DNA from: Theocolax elegans
Lineage: Eukaryota > Arthropoda > Insecta > Hymenoptera > Cerocephalidae
Reading direction: 5' to 3'
Assembly (NCBI GenBank): GCA_026168455.1
Contig: CM047430.1
Location: forward strand, 67,991,044-68,055,043
Length of the DNA stretch: 64,000 bases
Shown: positions 49,386 to 62,280 of the stretch, piece by piece
Numbering within the stretch: position 1 is the first letter of the stretch
Layout: each line of letters starts with the position of its first letter
The notes under the pieces: model-generated
Seen by the model: only the letters and a program-made list of their open reading frames with translations
Databases searched by the model: none
What the model was told of the DNA's origin: nothing
Program-made: the position numbers and the translations under genes

Positions 49386-49850
49386 TAATCTAGGTTACTT
49401 TCTTTAATATAATTAATTTGGTGGAAATTGCTTTTATTTATTATTATCATATAAAGAACACGTTATTGTTCTTAATATCTTAATAAAAATTTTAATATAA
49501 ATACTAACTTATGAATTTCCTCAGAAAAAAATTAAATTTGTTCTTAATTTCTCATTAAGTACAAAATATATGTAGATTTATAAAATATAAGTATATTTAC
49601 AAAAACATGTTCGCAAGATATTTCTCATCTGCATTGGCAGTCTTGAGATTGTCAAACGGATTAAATTTGTAAAAACAAACGTATTTCAATAAATCTTGTA
49701 ATACCGATAGTGACAAAATAATTATTAGTAGTATAATAATAATTATTACCATAAAAATATACGAGTAATATAAAGACGTAGTTAAAAAATATTAATTTAA
49801 TTTTTTATAAATGAAAATGCATTAATTGAATAACTCGAAGTTGTCTAATC
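49386..49850. other. AT-rich noncoding stretch
   Basis: No gene or element is visible. Confidence 0.55.
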
Positions 49851-50640
49851 GATGATCCAGCATTGTCCATTTACATCTAAGGCCTTTTCCACCAGTAATC
49901 CCTGTATAACGCTCCGGTATCGTGTATATATATATAGGTATAAATATAGGTATAATAGACGTGTAGACGTATATATAGAGCAGTAAATTTCTCAAGAGAG
50001 CCGTAATCAAGGATAGGAAAGTCAAGAAGCAACGGGTAGTAGCCACAGAGAGCGAGTTTGTTCCAGTGTATGGTCTATCATGGGTCATGGCCTCGCAGCG
50101 GTTTTCCGTTTGAACGATTTATGGAGCTCGAACCGCATTGTCTTATGGTAAGGCTTGCGGAGGCGGTCTTCGATGCGACACGGACAGTCGGTGCAACCTC
50201 GTGACGCGAGATGACGTAACTAGGTCACCTTTTTCTCTTAACCTTGGCTCCCCCGTAAAGCTTGCATCCTTCCTTCCTTCCTTCTGTTCTCACACAATGA
50301 CCCTTGATTTTCTTTCAAGCCTCTCGTTGCATAGGCCTGCTATACGTATATATACATGTACACGTATACCTATACCTTTCGGTTGAATTTATCGCCGGTT
50401 GCCACTACCGCGAAAGGAAACCCGTAGCCGCTTTCAAATTGCGTACTCTGTAACGTGTATATACTTTCTTTTAGCAGACCTTCTTTGAGGACTTTCGGGC
50501 TAACGTGTGTGTCCGTTAGACGCAGAGGGGGTTGCCGCTCGCGCTTTCTCTAAACCGACTGACGATCTATTTTCTTCGAGTGCTCGTTCGAGAAATAGAC
50601 CGGTTCGGATAGAGTCAATAATTTACCCTCCGGAGTGATT
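49851..50640. other. Moderate-GC block, no gene identified
   Basis: Unrecognised frames of 82-88 codons occur at 49822-50088 (minus) and 50138-50386 (plus). A short CTTC repeat sits at about 50270-50283. A regulatory role is possible but nothing specific shows it. Confidence 0.3.
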
Positions 50641-51540
50641 TTTTTCTTCGTTATCTCCTACCAAGTGATTGAAAACTGCTCAACTATTTCATTTAATTCG
50701 TTCCATAAATTTTACACTCTAGATATATTAACTTTTACATCAGATTTATTCAATTATTTTTGTTTATTATTTCTGGTTGCTTATAGTTATCCTCGTCGAA
50801 ATCGTAACGATTTTTTAACTGTTAAAATTTAAGCCTATTCGACAAAGTGGTTAGTGAGATATCTTGTGGAATGTGCATTATACTAAATATATACAACCAT
50901 ATAAAAGGTTTAGGATCTCATGTACGTGTTGTTGTAAAATATTCGAAAATTGCAGTTATTTCGTTGATATATTTTTTTTAAAGACACTTGTCATAAAGTT
51001 TATTTGGTACTGTTGAGCTAAAATAATTTGTCTAAGTTCTTTTAACTTCTTGTAGTTGTATATCCAATCGTATTATATTACGCATAGGTTATTTCGAAAC
51101 CTTTAGTGACTAAGATATTTAAATAAACTAATGAATTTAATTCAATTTCTATAAACTAAATATTATGGGCAACGATTTTAATCACATTTGGCCAATCCTT
51201 TTCAATTTGACGAAGAAATTGATCAGAAGTTAGTATGTACTTATACCAAAGTAACATAAAAAATATTTCATAACTAGTCAGTAATTAATTATTTTTACTT
51301 AACCATTTTCTAGTTTTCACGCAATATTTTATAATTTTCAATTTTTACTAAAACGTGTATCTTTATTTTTTCTTTAAAAACTAATCAAAATGAATTTTTT
51401 ATTTAAACGAGATGTTTAAAATTTAAATGAATTAATTAAAACATTTTCTCTCTATATTCAACGATGTATAAATATGTAGATAGTTTGTGTACGAAAAGTT
51501 ACAACGCGACCCACGTAACAATAACAAGGCCGTAGTTATA
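50641..51540. other. AT-rich noncoding stretch
   Basis: No gene or element is visible. Confidence 0.6.
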
Positions 51541-51850
51541 ATGAAGAGACGACAAGTATCGTCGAGTCGTGACGTTGCTGACGAGGGGTCGTCGTTTCTT
51601 CTTGACTGATGAAGCATTCCGAGGGTTAATTACCCCCTTCACCAAAGCAGTTCGTCCGTCTCGCGACGTTCACGTCATCATTCCCATCACGTCCGATGAT
51701 TCGTCGTCTCTCCCTACCACCACCTTCCCGTCTTCTCTTCTCGAGCGCGAAGATACACCACCCTCCATTTTGTCGTTAACTCTACGAAACGTGAGAACGT
51801 CTCTAATGGTGACACATCTCATTTTCGGCGCACACTACATGCATTAGTTT
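51541..51850 (+). other. GC-richer patch with a 92-codon frame
   Basis: The plus frame 51569-51847 is not low-complexity but has no recognised motif or splice context. It is best treated as unassigned. Confidence 0.2.
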
Positions 51851-51866
51851 TCATTTTTTTTTTCTC

Positions 51867-51895
51867 GTGTATTTATTTATTTATTTATTTATATC
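51867..51895. repeat. (TTTA)n microsatellite
   Basis: About seven TTTA units. Confidence 0.85.
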
Positions 51896-52079
51896 GCATA
51901 ACTATTACTTCTTTTATACCAATTGCAAAGTAAAATAGTGCATTAATTTTGTGAACATTTCTTTTAATACATGTGTATCAAAATATGAAGTATCGCGTTT
52001 TGGGAGTAAGAAAATATATTGGCTCCTTTTCAATATTTACCGTAGGTATAGACCTCTCTATCGATATAAGTAGTCGCGT

Positions 52080-53040
52080 TATGTATACAAATAATCTCGA
52101 AGGTTCTGAATTTTCGTTTGGTATTTCGTGGCATTTGGTATAACGTGCGCTCGCGCTAAGGGGGAGGAAGAAAAAGTGATGCTCGACGGAGCGATCGAGC
52201 CTACATCCGAAAATTTCAGCGTAAGCTTGCGCGAGGGATTTGATATTGCCGAATCGAGAAATGTTTTCGTTTGGTCGCGCGACCCCTCGGCAATTTCTAC
52301 CCTATTCATACCCGTAGCCAGACTCCCCCGCGAGCTGGTGCTGGCTCTTCTTCTTCTTCTCTTTTCCGGGCGGAGAGAAAAGGATGAGCGCGTTATAAAA
52401 AGAGGGTGCGAGAAGGAAAGAGAGAAATAAAGAAAGAGGGCCGGGTGACAGAGCAAACAATGAGGCAACTGGCTGTGGTCGGTTTTATTTTTGAAAAATG
52501 AAAAACGCCCCGCGCGCCGCTCCGGAAGGACGGACTTCCGGAAGGTTCCCACACCCCCTTATCCACCCTCGCTTTCAGGGTTATCCTCCTCCCCCCCCCC
52601 TCCTCCTCCTCCTCCTCCTCCCTCGCCTCGCTATATCTATACCTACGTCTAGCTGTGTGTGCGTGCGCGTGTGCGCGTGTGCGTGAGGACGTATACACAG
52701 GGTATTCAGCAGTGGCAGGCTGGTGCTCTCATGATACATTGCCGGCACGATGGATGATCCATCTCTTCCCCTGGGCTGCCGAGCGGCCAGACCAGAACAG
52801 AATCCAACCATGGCCGTCGCTGTTACACGACCGGTCCTTCGCGACCTGCTGCGAGTGAATCCAGGTTCGACCATCTCTCTCTCTCCCTCTCTCTTCTTCG
52901 TTTTCTCTCTCGCTCGGTCTACACGTACTTATAAACCTACGCGTTCTCCACCTCTTGACGTACGTTTCACCGTCTACACACACACACACACACGTGCGCG
53001 CATACATTTTTTTATCCTTTTTTCCTTTTCTTACGGATGA
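52080..53040. promoter_or_regulatory. CpG-rich block with clustered ETS-type sites
   Basis: This is one of the most GC-rich blocks in the window. CCGGAAGG at 52522-52529 and the back-to-back ACTTCCGG/CCGGAAGG at 52534-52545 are consensus cores for ETS-family factors, which favour promoters. Overlapping frames on both strands (for example 52079-52552 minus and 52750-53040 plus) are unrecognised. (C)10 followed by (TCC)n lies at 52591-52622. Confidence 0.3.
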
Positions 53041-53600
53041 ATTTAATTTAATTGGTTTCCTCGCGTTCTTTCTCTGGATTCTCTACCATCGCTGCATAGG
53101 TGCGTGCTTGTACCTTATTTTCTTGTACACGAATGCTTATAACTAAACTTTTTTTCATGTTACCTGGACTTTAATTTCTATTCCATTGATATTTTGATTT
53201 ATTTATTCATTTGATAAACGGTTAACAAATTTAGTAGTCTAGTCGTAATCAATTTGGTAAAGTATTCAAGTGATTAAAGTAATCGTTATAATTATTTGAA
53301 AACAAAAACTAAAATTTTGTAATATCAAACGCGTTATTAGTATTGTTTATTATTGGTACGCTCATCTAAATATAATACTCGAAAAAATATAAATCCAAGC
53401 GTTTGTGCGCGTGTCTCACAACAAATTCAGGATATCGAATATTTTTTCAAAGGAGATTATAACGCGTAATATATATTTTTCTAAAATTATGTACGATACA
53501 TTTAATATTTTATATTTAAGACATTGCATTACTTAGGCAAGGCATAACATTAAAATAATTTTAACAAGTACAAGTCCCATCTCATGAAACATATATTATT
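53041..53600. other. AT-rich noncoding stretch
   Basis: No gene or element is visible. Confidence 0.5.
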
Positions 53601-54130
53601 TATCGTTCTAAGCGCAGACTCTATTTCTCTACTCCCGTATGATAATAATAATCGTCCATATACCTCAACGACTTCTGAATCTACTTGTAAAATTGTACAT
53701 AATATTTATATACATGCGCATGCACGCACACACGTGCAGAGCTATTTCTGTATTACCCTGCTGGGTCTAACGCCAACGATACACCGCGTACAATCAGGCA
53801 GTACATATTATTCCCATGTCTTGTTACTTCTCTCTCTCTCTCTCTCTCTCCCTCTCCCTGTCTTTCTCTTTTACTCTCCATCCTGCAATATTGCATTAAC
53901 AGCAAAGACGACATTGGTGCAGGAGGGAAGCGATGTTGCATGCTCTACAGCCTACCATGCAACTTTTCTTCTCGTTCTACGGGTGCTCGCTTCGATTCAC
54001 GTTCTCCTTTTACTTTTTTTTCTTTCTTTCTCTACCTCCGATCCCTAGCGAGTTTATTCCTTTTCGTCTTGCTACTACACCTTTAGCTTTACTATCTCCT
54101 GTGTGTCGCTGTTTTAACCTAACAAGCGAA
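53601..54130. other. Mixed block with CT tract
   Basis: A 154-codon plus frame (53584-54048) crosses a CT tract at about 53829-53850. It is hydrophobic and repeat-influenced with no recognised domain. Confidence 0.3.
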
Positions 54131-55690
54131 AAGAAGCTTGGCTACTATATCCTTTACTTGCCGTTTTCTTCTATCTATACTTATTTTTCTCTTATACTTA
54201 TATATATATATAGGTCTACATATCGTTTGTTTTGTACCTTTATTTCTTCTGGTGAATTTTTCGTTATGGAATCAGGCTTGGAAGTGCGGAAGATGAGCAT
54301 GCAGCATCCTTTGATATTTCTGCATGTGGGAATCGATAAATAATACTTGATCGATATAAATATTATTTTATATAATGTTATTTTATATAATGCTATGGCT
54401 ATTGCGTTGAGTGTCGTTATAATTGTTATCACATTTTTGTTTGGCTACTACTGGAAATAACAACAATGATTGTTAAAAACAGTGTATTTATAATTGTTGT
54501 TAAGTATTTATTAATAAAAATAAAATTAAACCATTTCAAAAATATATTTCATATTGTATATATATATATATATATATCTTAAAATATATGATATTTTGAT
54601 ACGACTGATCTGATTAAATACTTGGAACATATATAAATATAAATTTTATTCATTTTACATTTAATCAGTTATTTATTGAAATCAATTGAAATTTATGTCT
54701 TTAAATACATATATGCTATAACGTTCCTAAACCTCGAATGGCTTATGCAGCATATTTTAAATATACATTTCTTTGAATTCAATAAATATTTATTATTCTC
54801 AATATTATGAATAACTAGTTGTCCTACAACTGCCTCTTATATGTTATATATATATATATATATAATTTTCCGATTTCTGATAAAAATATTACATTTCGCC
54901 AATATTGATGAAAATAATTGTTATATCAGGCTATACTTCAAGATAATAAATTATTTACGTTTTTTAAATTATCTATTATTAACCATTATACATGTGGTTT
55001 CACTAGATACCCTGGTAGAAAATGATCTAGTTTTAACTTTTATGAAAGGTTTCGATTATTTAACACGGCGAAATACGTAGATCTACACACAGTACTATAA
55101 TCATAATTTCTATTAGGTTAAAAATGTAAATTAAAAATAATACCTTAGAGATACTTTATAATAGTACTTTTAATATATTCTACTGAATATAGCATTCATA
55201 AAATATATATAGTAGTACTTGAAATATATATATAATCAGAGAAGCGAGGGCTGAACATTTGGTTATTAAAACAGTTGCTTACTTAAGTTATTGATACTGG
55301 GTCATAATTTAATGTACCAATAACGTATTTGTACAATTGTAGACATCTGATTTTACCTTACGGATCATTCTGATAATGCGCTATCCTCCAAAGTATTCGA
55401 GCCTGCCATATTGCGCATTCTGAATGAATTTCCAATGAAAAGACTTGTATAATTCTATGGAAGTTCTAAAGATGTTTTACGTTACTCGTATATTTGACAC
55501 CTAGAACAATAAAATGCACATTCATTTTTAATTATATATTTACGTAATTGCAATTTTTACAATTTTAATTTTTAAATAAAGTATAAATTAAAAATCTTTA
55601 CAAAGAATAATATAACTATTTTATTTACTTTTACATTGAAATAAGAAAAACGATATGTAAAACGTTCGTTCACTTCAAAAAGAAATATAT
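54131..55690. other. AT-rich noncoding stretch
   Basis: It includes (TA)n runs at about 54559-54577 and 54847-54863. CCCTGGTAGAAAAT at 55010-55023 matches the end motif of the 10648 element, but no inverted partner was found, so it may be a fragment. No gene is seen. Confidence 0.5.
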
Positions 55691-56174
55691 ATGTGCAAGG
55701 TAGGCTTGAAATCCAGTCTCGTCCAGCAATTGATACGCGAATAAGAATGGAAAAAAAATGTTGAATTTTCGCTATTTTCGGTGCTTGTCACTCGTTCGTG
55801 CGCGCACACGGCTGTCAGAAGCACAAGACTCATTTGTCGAGCGTGCGGCGTTCGCAGGAAAATACGGCGGGAATATTTCACTTTTCGTATATAACGCACA
55901 CGCGGATCTGGTGAGCCCGACGACAGCAGTGTCGCGGCGCCGCGCGTCCTGCGTTTCGACGAAATTCAACGCGTCCCCGGACTCTGCCCTTAATAAATGT
56001 CGGTGCAATTTTTTCCCCCTCGAGCCCAGAAAAAACGCGTACGCGTACGCTGAAAAGCAAAGCACTAAGTTTTATCGACACGCGTGTCAGAATTTTCAAA
56101 AATGCAAATACGATTGTATATCGGTGACTCTGCGTGATATTGGTGAGTGCGATAATGCGGTAATTCGAACGTAA
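55691..56174 (+). promoter_or_regulatory. CpG-rich block with long frame and donor match
   Basis: A sharp rise in CpG is flanked by AT-rich DNA. A 138-codon plus frame (55758-56174) is open, and overlapping minus frames are also open. TTG|GTGAGTG near 56143-56146 is a good 5' splice site, which would make this a first exon with its promoter just upstream. The protein (several cysteines, basic) is not recognised. Confidence 0.25.
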
Positions 56175-56700
56175 TTTTAATTTAACGTAATTACTATAAA
56201 GTGAATTATTGTAAGAATAAGAGAAATGATAATTGCGTTAATTTACGATTGTATTATATTAATATACTCAAGAAAAACTTAATTTTTTTTATTAAAGTAG
56301 TTTAATTATATGTAACACGCCAGAACTCGTTAAATATGTATTTTTATTGCTTAATATTTTATTGTATATTTTCATAATTTCAAGAGGAAATTGCATTTTC
56401 CAAGGTACGTTATTACGTTATTAAACTCTTACATAATCTCGAGCACACACATCTATATCGATTTTTGCTCTTTACACCGATTTCGATAAAATATTCGCTT
56501 TATTGAGTTATCAAACGATTATGGAGTTGAAAAAACCTAAAGTACAAGATACGAGGTGCGTAACGTCAATTACATACTCCGACGATTTAACATTTAACTT
56601 GAAATTTGAAAAGTGTTGCGCACCTGCGACTATATAGGTATATGTGCACGAACTACTTATGTATCGAAAGAAATAACTGCATCAACGGTGTCCGTCGCCG
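56175..56700. other. AT-rich noncoding stretch
   Basis: No gene or element is visible. Confidence 0.5.
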
Positions 56701-56960
56701 ATTTTGTTCTAATACTGGTGTTTATATGTAAAACACCGGAACGAGATAATTTGCAGATTGGGATCGTAATCGATGGTAATAAAGTTTAAAGAGGATAAGG
56801 ATGAGATCATCGGTTGGCATGGAAATTTCCATCTCTCGAGCTTTAGCCCGAGAGCTCGAATGATCTGCCTCATTCGCGAATGAAGGGCTATACGTAAGTG
56901 TAGCTTTATTGCCTTTAAGTGTAATAAGTATACTTTCTCCATCTTTTTCCATCTTTTTTT
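56701..56960. promoter_or_regulatory. Palindrome-rich patch, possible cis-regulatory element
   Basis: The 14-bp perfect palindrome ATGGAAATTTCCAT (56819-56832), a hairpin with stem CTCTCG/CGAGAG (56833-56838, 56849-56854) and the 12-bp palindrome CATTCGCGAATG (56871-56882) lie within 64 bases. GGAAATTTCC resembles NF-kB/Dorsal/Relish half-site pairs. Two minus-strand frames of about 76 codons (56709-56952) are open and unrecognised, so an exon is the alternative. Confidence 0.3.
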
Positions 56961-57870
56961 TTATCGACGAACCTCTTTAAGCATCGTGGTTTTTCTTTGC
57001 TTTGCTCGATGAAAATGGCTCGAGCTTGATAGAATCATCAACTTTGTAAATCTCCGAGGAGAAAAACATTTTATGAAAATGTAACAGTTTTTCGTCCTTC
57101 TTTTTCTTCTTGTGTATATCAAACTAGTATTTTCCTTAATTATACGTCAGCTTGTTATCACAATGCAATTTTAACATTTTAAAAATTTTAAATCATAGCA
57201 ACATACTTTTTATTATAATAATTGTTCGGGAATTTTCATTTAAATTCCAATACTTATATATGTTATTCACTGTCAAAAAAGATTAATCGAAATACGTGAT
57301 TTTTTTAGCGTCGAATAATTATACTTTTTGTACATGATTATATACTTTTTATTTCTTTTAATATTCTATAAATGTACAATAATATAATTGTTTACCATTA
57401 ACAATTTGGCGTAAATTTTCTGCTTCTTTTCAAAAAATTATTCAGTTTTAATTAAACAATGAGAAATGTAAACGTAAATTTAGTATAGTTATTTTGTTAT
57501 TGTTGAATTGTTGAAATTATTCGCGATAAAAAAATTATTTAAACAAAGAATGAATTATTTATGCAACATTATTATAATAACTTAACATTTGAAAATCTAT
57601 ATCGTGATACACCGTAATACATATATAAATGGAGTTAAATTAAATTTATAAACGGATTAATAGATTTGCAAATCTGGTGTTGTAGTATACTGTTTCATTA
57701 TAAAAAAATATGTGTATATTGTAGAGTAAAATAAGCAAAAATAAATATTTTTATTATTCTATATGTGCGGAGCAAATAACGTAGAGAAATAAATTGTAGT
57801 AATAAATTATCCTTTCTCGAAAGAACCCATTTTTTTTTAAACGGACAATATTATTCAAAAAGTAGTCGAT
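56961..57870. other. AT-rich noncoding stretch
   Basis: No gene or element is visible. Confidence 0.6.
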
Positions 57871-58395
57871 CGTCCGAGTAAGAAAAAATGTGGAGGCATC
57901 CCCATGTGTCGGGTGTAGCAAATTTCCCGCGATTTTACCGATTTACCATATTTAATTGCGAAAAAGGATAAGAGCGATAGTCCGCTACGGGCGCACGCCT
58001 GCGCGTTAGTTGATTTTCAAACCTGGAAAGATAACTCTGATGCAAGATAGAAAATAAATAATGGGAAACTCGTTAGAGCGTAGGACACGGAGCAAGTGAT
58101 TAATTTTCGAGTAGTTATAGAGAGCGCGCGGGACGACGTTCAAGTGTGACAAAAATAGACATTACGCGCCGCGCCCGCCGTATATTAATAGATTCGTAGG
58201 GCCTTCTCTTGTGTTAGCAGCGTCGTCCGTCGTTTTAACGAGCCGCGACTGCTGAAATGTATCAATTTTTCAGTTGAATTCGACGAACGGAAATATTTTC
58301 CGCGAGAGACCGAGGCATCGCGCCATGTCCGACGGCCGTCGGCAACGGCGCCATTACGAACTGAGAGTACCTCCAGCATCCGTCGCTCCGTAACT
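57871..58395. promoter_or_regulatory. CpG-rich block with palindrome and GCCAT/GAGAG motifs
   Basis: CCGACGGCCGTCGG (58329-58342) is a perfect 14-bp palindrome inside a wider stem GCGCC/GGCGC (58320-58324, 58347-58351). GCCAT (Pleiohomeotic/YY1 core) occurs on each side of it, and GAGAG-type motifs are nearby. It may be a promoter or a Polycomb-type element; the 64-codon minus frame is unrecognised. Confidence 0.3.
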
Positions 58396-59945
58396 TTAGC
58401 TTACGCTTTCCTAACATTTTCTTGTTTATTTTTTTTTTAATTGCTTAAAACGTTTAAACACTTTAAACATTTTGATTAAATTTATGTTTTAGGTTTTTAA
58501 TTACTTTATAATTGCGTTAATCACTTTTATTATTTTACATTTACTATGCCGTCTTATAAGACTTCTGAAGCAAAAGCATAATATATATTTTTATCATCGA
58601 TAAAATATTTCCCCAACCTTTATGACACTGTGCAAAATGACTTCTACATTTATTTATTCAAATAATATTCATCGACTCTTGTATTTTAGCGAGGAATGAT
58701 TTTTCTAACCTGAATAAACATAATTTTTTCATTTCGAGATATATAGCATGATATAATCTCTTGGATTATTTTAAATATATCTGATTTCGTTTTTGTACAC
58801 TTAGACTTTGATAAAAACAAACGTATGCGTGTAATATTTAGTTGAAATTATTCGCGTTTCAACGTTCGACTATTCAAGACATAAGATAACTATAAAATTA
58901 CATAAGTTTTAAATTATTTTAATAATTTATTTATAATTTAAATGAATTAATCAAAACTTTCAAGACATTGTAGATTTTAATTAGATTTTATTTATTTAAA
59001 TTACTTCATGCAATTAAACATGTCTGCATATATTATATTGTCGTCGTACATAAAACTTTTTTATTATAAGTCAAATGATAATTACAATGTAATTTATTTT
59101 ATTTTCTTCGTTTACTCACAATCCTTACATTTCCGTATGTTTGTGTTATTATATACGTCGTATATAAGTTTGGTCATTAAATATCGATAAGAACTGAGAA
59201 AAAGAGATAAATTTTCACTAAATGAATGAAAAAAATTAATTTTTTCAGGTAACGGAATAATCGAATTAAAAAAAAATTACTCGGTCAATTAATTCCCATT
59301 GTACGTAAGTGTTGCCTAAGTAAATGATTATATCCTTTTCTCGGATGTAATGGTTGTTGTAACATTTGTATTGTGTTCTTTAATCGTTATTTCATTAAGA
59401 CACATTTTTTAAAATAATTAATTGATATTTAATTTTTAAATATGTAAATTATTTTTATGTACTACGTGAAACTATATATTTTAAAACGAACGTGAAAATA
59501 TAGCGGATGCGTTGGATGTATTTCAAATAATTTTTCTATTTTATATAAAAATTTTTGTTAACTTGTTGATATCTTCATTTTGGTGGTAATTTTATCGCAA
59601 TTATTATTCGATAATACCTTTGGACATCCCATGACTAAACTGTACTTCGTGACAAAGGGTGTAATTTGATTTATGCATTTGTACGGCAATAAATTTACAG
59701 AAAAGAGCTAGTGGAATAACTGGTTCATGCTACGCTTATTTTATTTTAACAATGAAATGTCTCATATTGAATATCACAAGTATTCGTGAACATTTTAATA
59801 ATTTTAATAATTAATAATATTTGCTATGTACATAAACTACTATCGGTAATGTCATATGAACAATGCGAATCAAAAACATTTTTAAGGTAAAAGATAACAA
59901 TTTTTCAAAAATTGGTAAATAAGAGTTTTATTATGAGTTAATATA
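58396..59945. other. AT-rich noncoding stretch
   Basis: No gene or RNA gene is visible. Confidence 0.6.
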
Positions 59946-60048
59946 TACACAGAAAAATCAACTTATTGCATTTAAAAAAATATTTCTTTGGCAATGACGG
60001 AAAAAATAATCACTTTTTTCAAATACAATAAATTAATTTTTGTGTGTA
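59946..60048. mobile_element. Short TA-flanked MITE
   Basis: TACACAGAAAAAT at 59946-59958 and ATTTTTGTGTGTA at 60036-60048 are inverted partners (12 of 13 match). Similarity extends imperfectly inward over about 35 bp, so the whole 103-bp unit folds back on itself. TA at each edge fits the TA target of Tc1/mariner-type elements. There is no coding capacity. Confidence 0.6.
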
Positions 60049-60360
60049 AAGTAGTTATTATCACTTTAAAACATTAAAAATAGCCTGTCTGAACTGTCAA
60101 AAAAATAATAATGATAATTTCTAATGAATATAATATAATATAGTTTTTTTATATTAATTTCAAATAAAAAGTTTTACATGGGACTGTTTATAAAAGAATG
60201 ATGTGTCATGTATTTTCGCGCCATTCTTAATGCTCCATTTTGCAAGAGGCAGAATACATAGTACAAACATTGACTGACGTTTAGTCCGCGAGTTTGTATG
60301 AGAATAGTAATGAAATGAACATACCTGACGCAAAACAGTAGCAATGGTTTAGCGGCAAAT
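60049..60360. other. AT-rich noncoding stretch
   Basis: A 71-codon minus frame (60174-60389) is unrecognised; nothing else is seen. Confidence 0.45.
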
Positions 60361-61335
60361 CGTCCGATGTGTCCCGTAATTGAAATCACGCATCAGGTCT
60401 CGAGTTTAATCACGAAAATTGACGTCTCGTGCACCGAATACGTAAAGGAGTACATCACCAAAATCAGTGGACTAGGAACGTTCAAGAAATTAGGTCCATT
60501 CGTGAAGACATTGCACTTGCAACTGAGTCAGGTATCTCGAGTTCCGTGTAGTCGAACCCCCTTGAGAGGAAATAACGAAACAAGAGCGACCTTGGATTTC
60601 GCAATTTGCGTATTTGCTCCTAAGGCGAAAATTGGTCAGGCAAGCCTTTGGGCAGCGGTGGCCCTTTCGGCCGTAAATCAGAGCGCGAGCACAAAAACCT
60701 TCGCAAAGGGTAGAGAATAGAGGAGATCCGTCGGCCGGCGGTTACCGAAAATCCGCTCGCTCGTTGCGAATCCCAAGGCCATGCCGCGCGTTCCGTCAGG
60801 TATATACACATAGATCCATACTCGCAAAGTGCATCTCGATGTTTTGCATAACCCTTATAATGGGCAACCTCTCGTTCGAGTTAAAAGCCCGAAGGTCATC
60901 CGCGCAATTAGGTCATTGTTGCGTTAGATTCGTTGCGCTTCAATTTTCTGGGGGGGATGAAAGCCGGTGGTTTGCGGATGTGGCCAGCTACGATTTTGCA
61001 CGAGAAAATCCCCTCGGAGCCTTATTCTTCGGAATGCGTGTGAGGTCGCTACCTCGGAGGATGCTAACTCAAACGTGCGAGCCTTTTTCTCTCTATACAT
61101 ACGCGTGTGTGCGTCCTCCATGCAGTTTTATGCGCCCCGAGGAACGCAACCCATTGTTGTCGGTTATAACGCGAGAGAATCGCGTCGACCATCGGCTGGA
61201 CTAGTGGGACGTGTCCGTGGTAATGGATTGTGGCCGACTCGCTTTTCTTGCGTACGCGATGCGCATTTATCACGCTTAGAAACGCGCGCGAACGCGAGCT
61301 CGTCGATGACTACGCCTTACCTATTTTTCTGAAAC
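60361..61335. promoter_or_regulatory. CpG-rich block of about 1 kb
   Basis: Plus frames of 117 (60367-60720), 146 (60764-61204) and 121 codons (60967-61332) are open, and shorter minus frames overlap them. TCAG|GTATCT near 60530 and TCAG|GTATAT near 60798 resemble donors. None of the proteins is recognised, and high GC alone lengthens frames. Promoter, enhancer or exon are all possible. Confidence 0.25.
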
Positions 61336-62280
61336 CGATTTCTTTTTCACCTTTTTCCTCTTCCTAAATATACATTTATCTCGGATATGATGTAATTATC
61401 TTTCCTTTTAATTTTTCCTTTTTCGACTACACGAATTAGATACGCAGATTTTATCGTCCTCTTTTAAAAAGGAAGAAATCCTGCAAGTATATTCGCACGC
61501 GAGCTTAAAAAATGATGTATTAGAAGAATAAATGTGTTTACATTTTTCTTTTCAATTAAATTATTTTGTTGTTTATCATACCTTTGCGTCTTTGTACGAA
61601 AGCAATCAAAATTTTAATACGAATAGTGTAAATAAATTATTATTATTATAAATAAATAGCGCTATACTTCTAAACAAAGATTTATAAATAAATTACAATT
61701 TTTCGAAGGAAATTTATTTCTAAACATTATTTAACTGAGAGGGTACAAAATAATTTTTGCATTTTATCATTCGTTATACAAAATTACATTTTCGCGTGTT
61801 AAACAATTAATATAATGAATATTTTATGTGTATAAAATATTTCTTAGGATATGCTATATGTTTCTGTCATACGTTACGTAGACTTAAGATTCACTTAGTG
61901 AACGTCTATTTTGACGCACGCTAACAACAAACGGCGCGTGCAAGAGCCGGAAAATTAGCCCATACGCGTTTGTCAGAGAACGACTTATCGACATTGGATC
62001 TTCGCCACGCAAATAAACAAATATCCAAACTGTACGAGTGAAAAATATTTCATTATATTTTTCATTTTTCATATATAAAACGAATTATAGTAACGTAAAA
62101 AAAAAAATAACGATTAAATACGCGTTATACAATGTTTCATTTCGAAGTGGCCGGATTATAAATTCGTGGGGAGGTTGTTGGAAAACGTAGCTCGTAACGT
62201 TAAACGCAATTAAAATTAACCGTATAATAATATGTTTAGCAACGAGTGTAATATATTTTAGGTATTTTGCGAAAAGTAAA
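61336..62280. other. AT-rich noncoding stretch
   Basis: A small CpG patch at about 61890-62000 interrupts it. No gene is seen. Confidence 0.5.

Noticed and set aside
60367..60720. 117-codon frame as a protein gene
   Set aside because: No recognisable motif, GC-rich context and no convincing acceptor; kept only as part of a CpG block.
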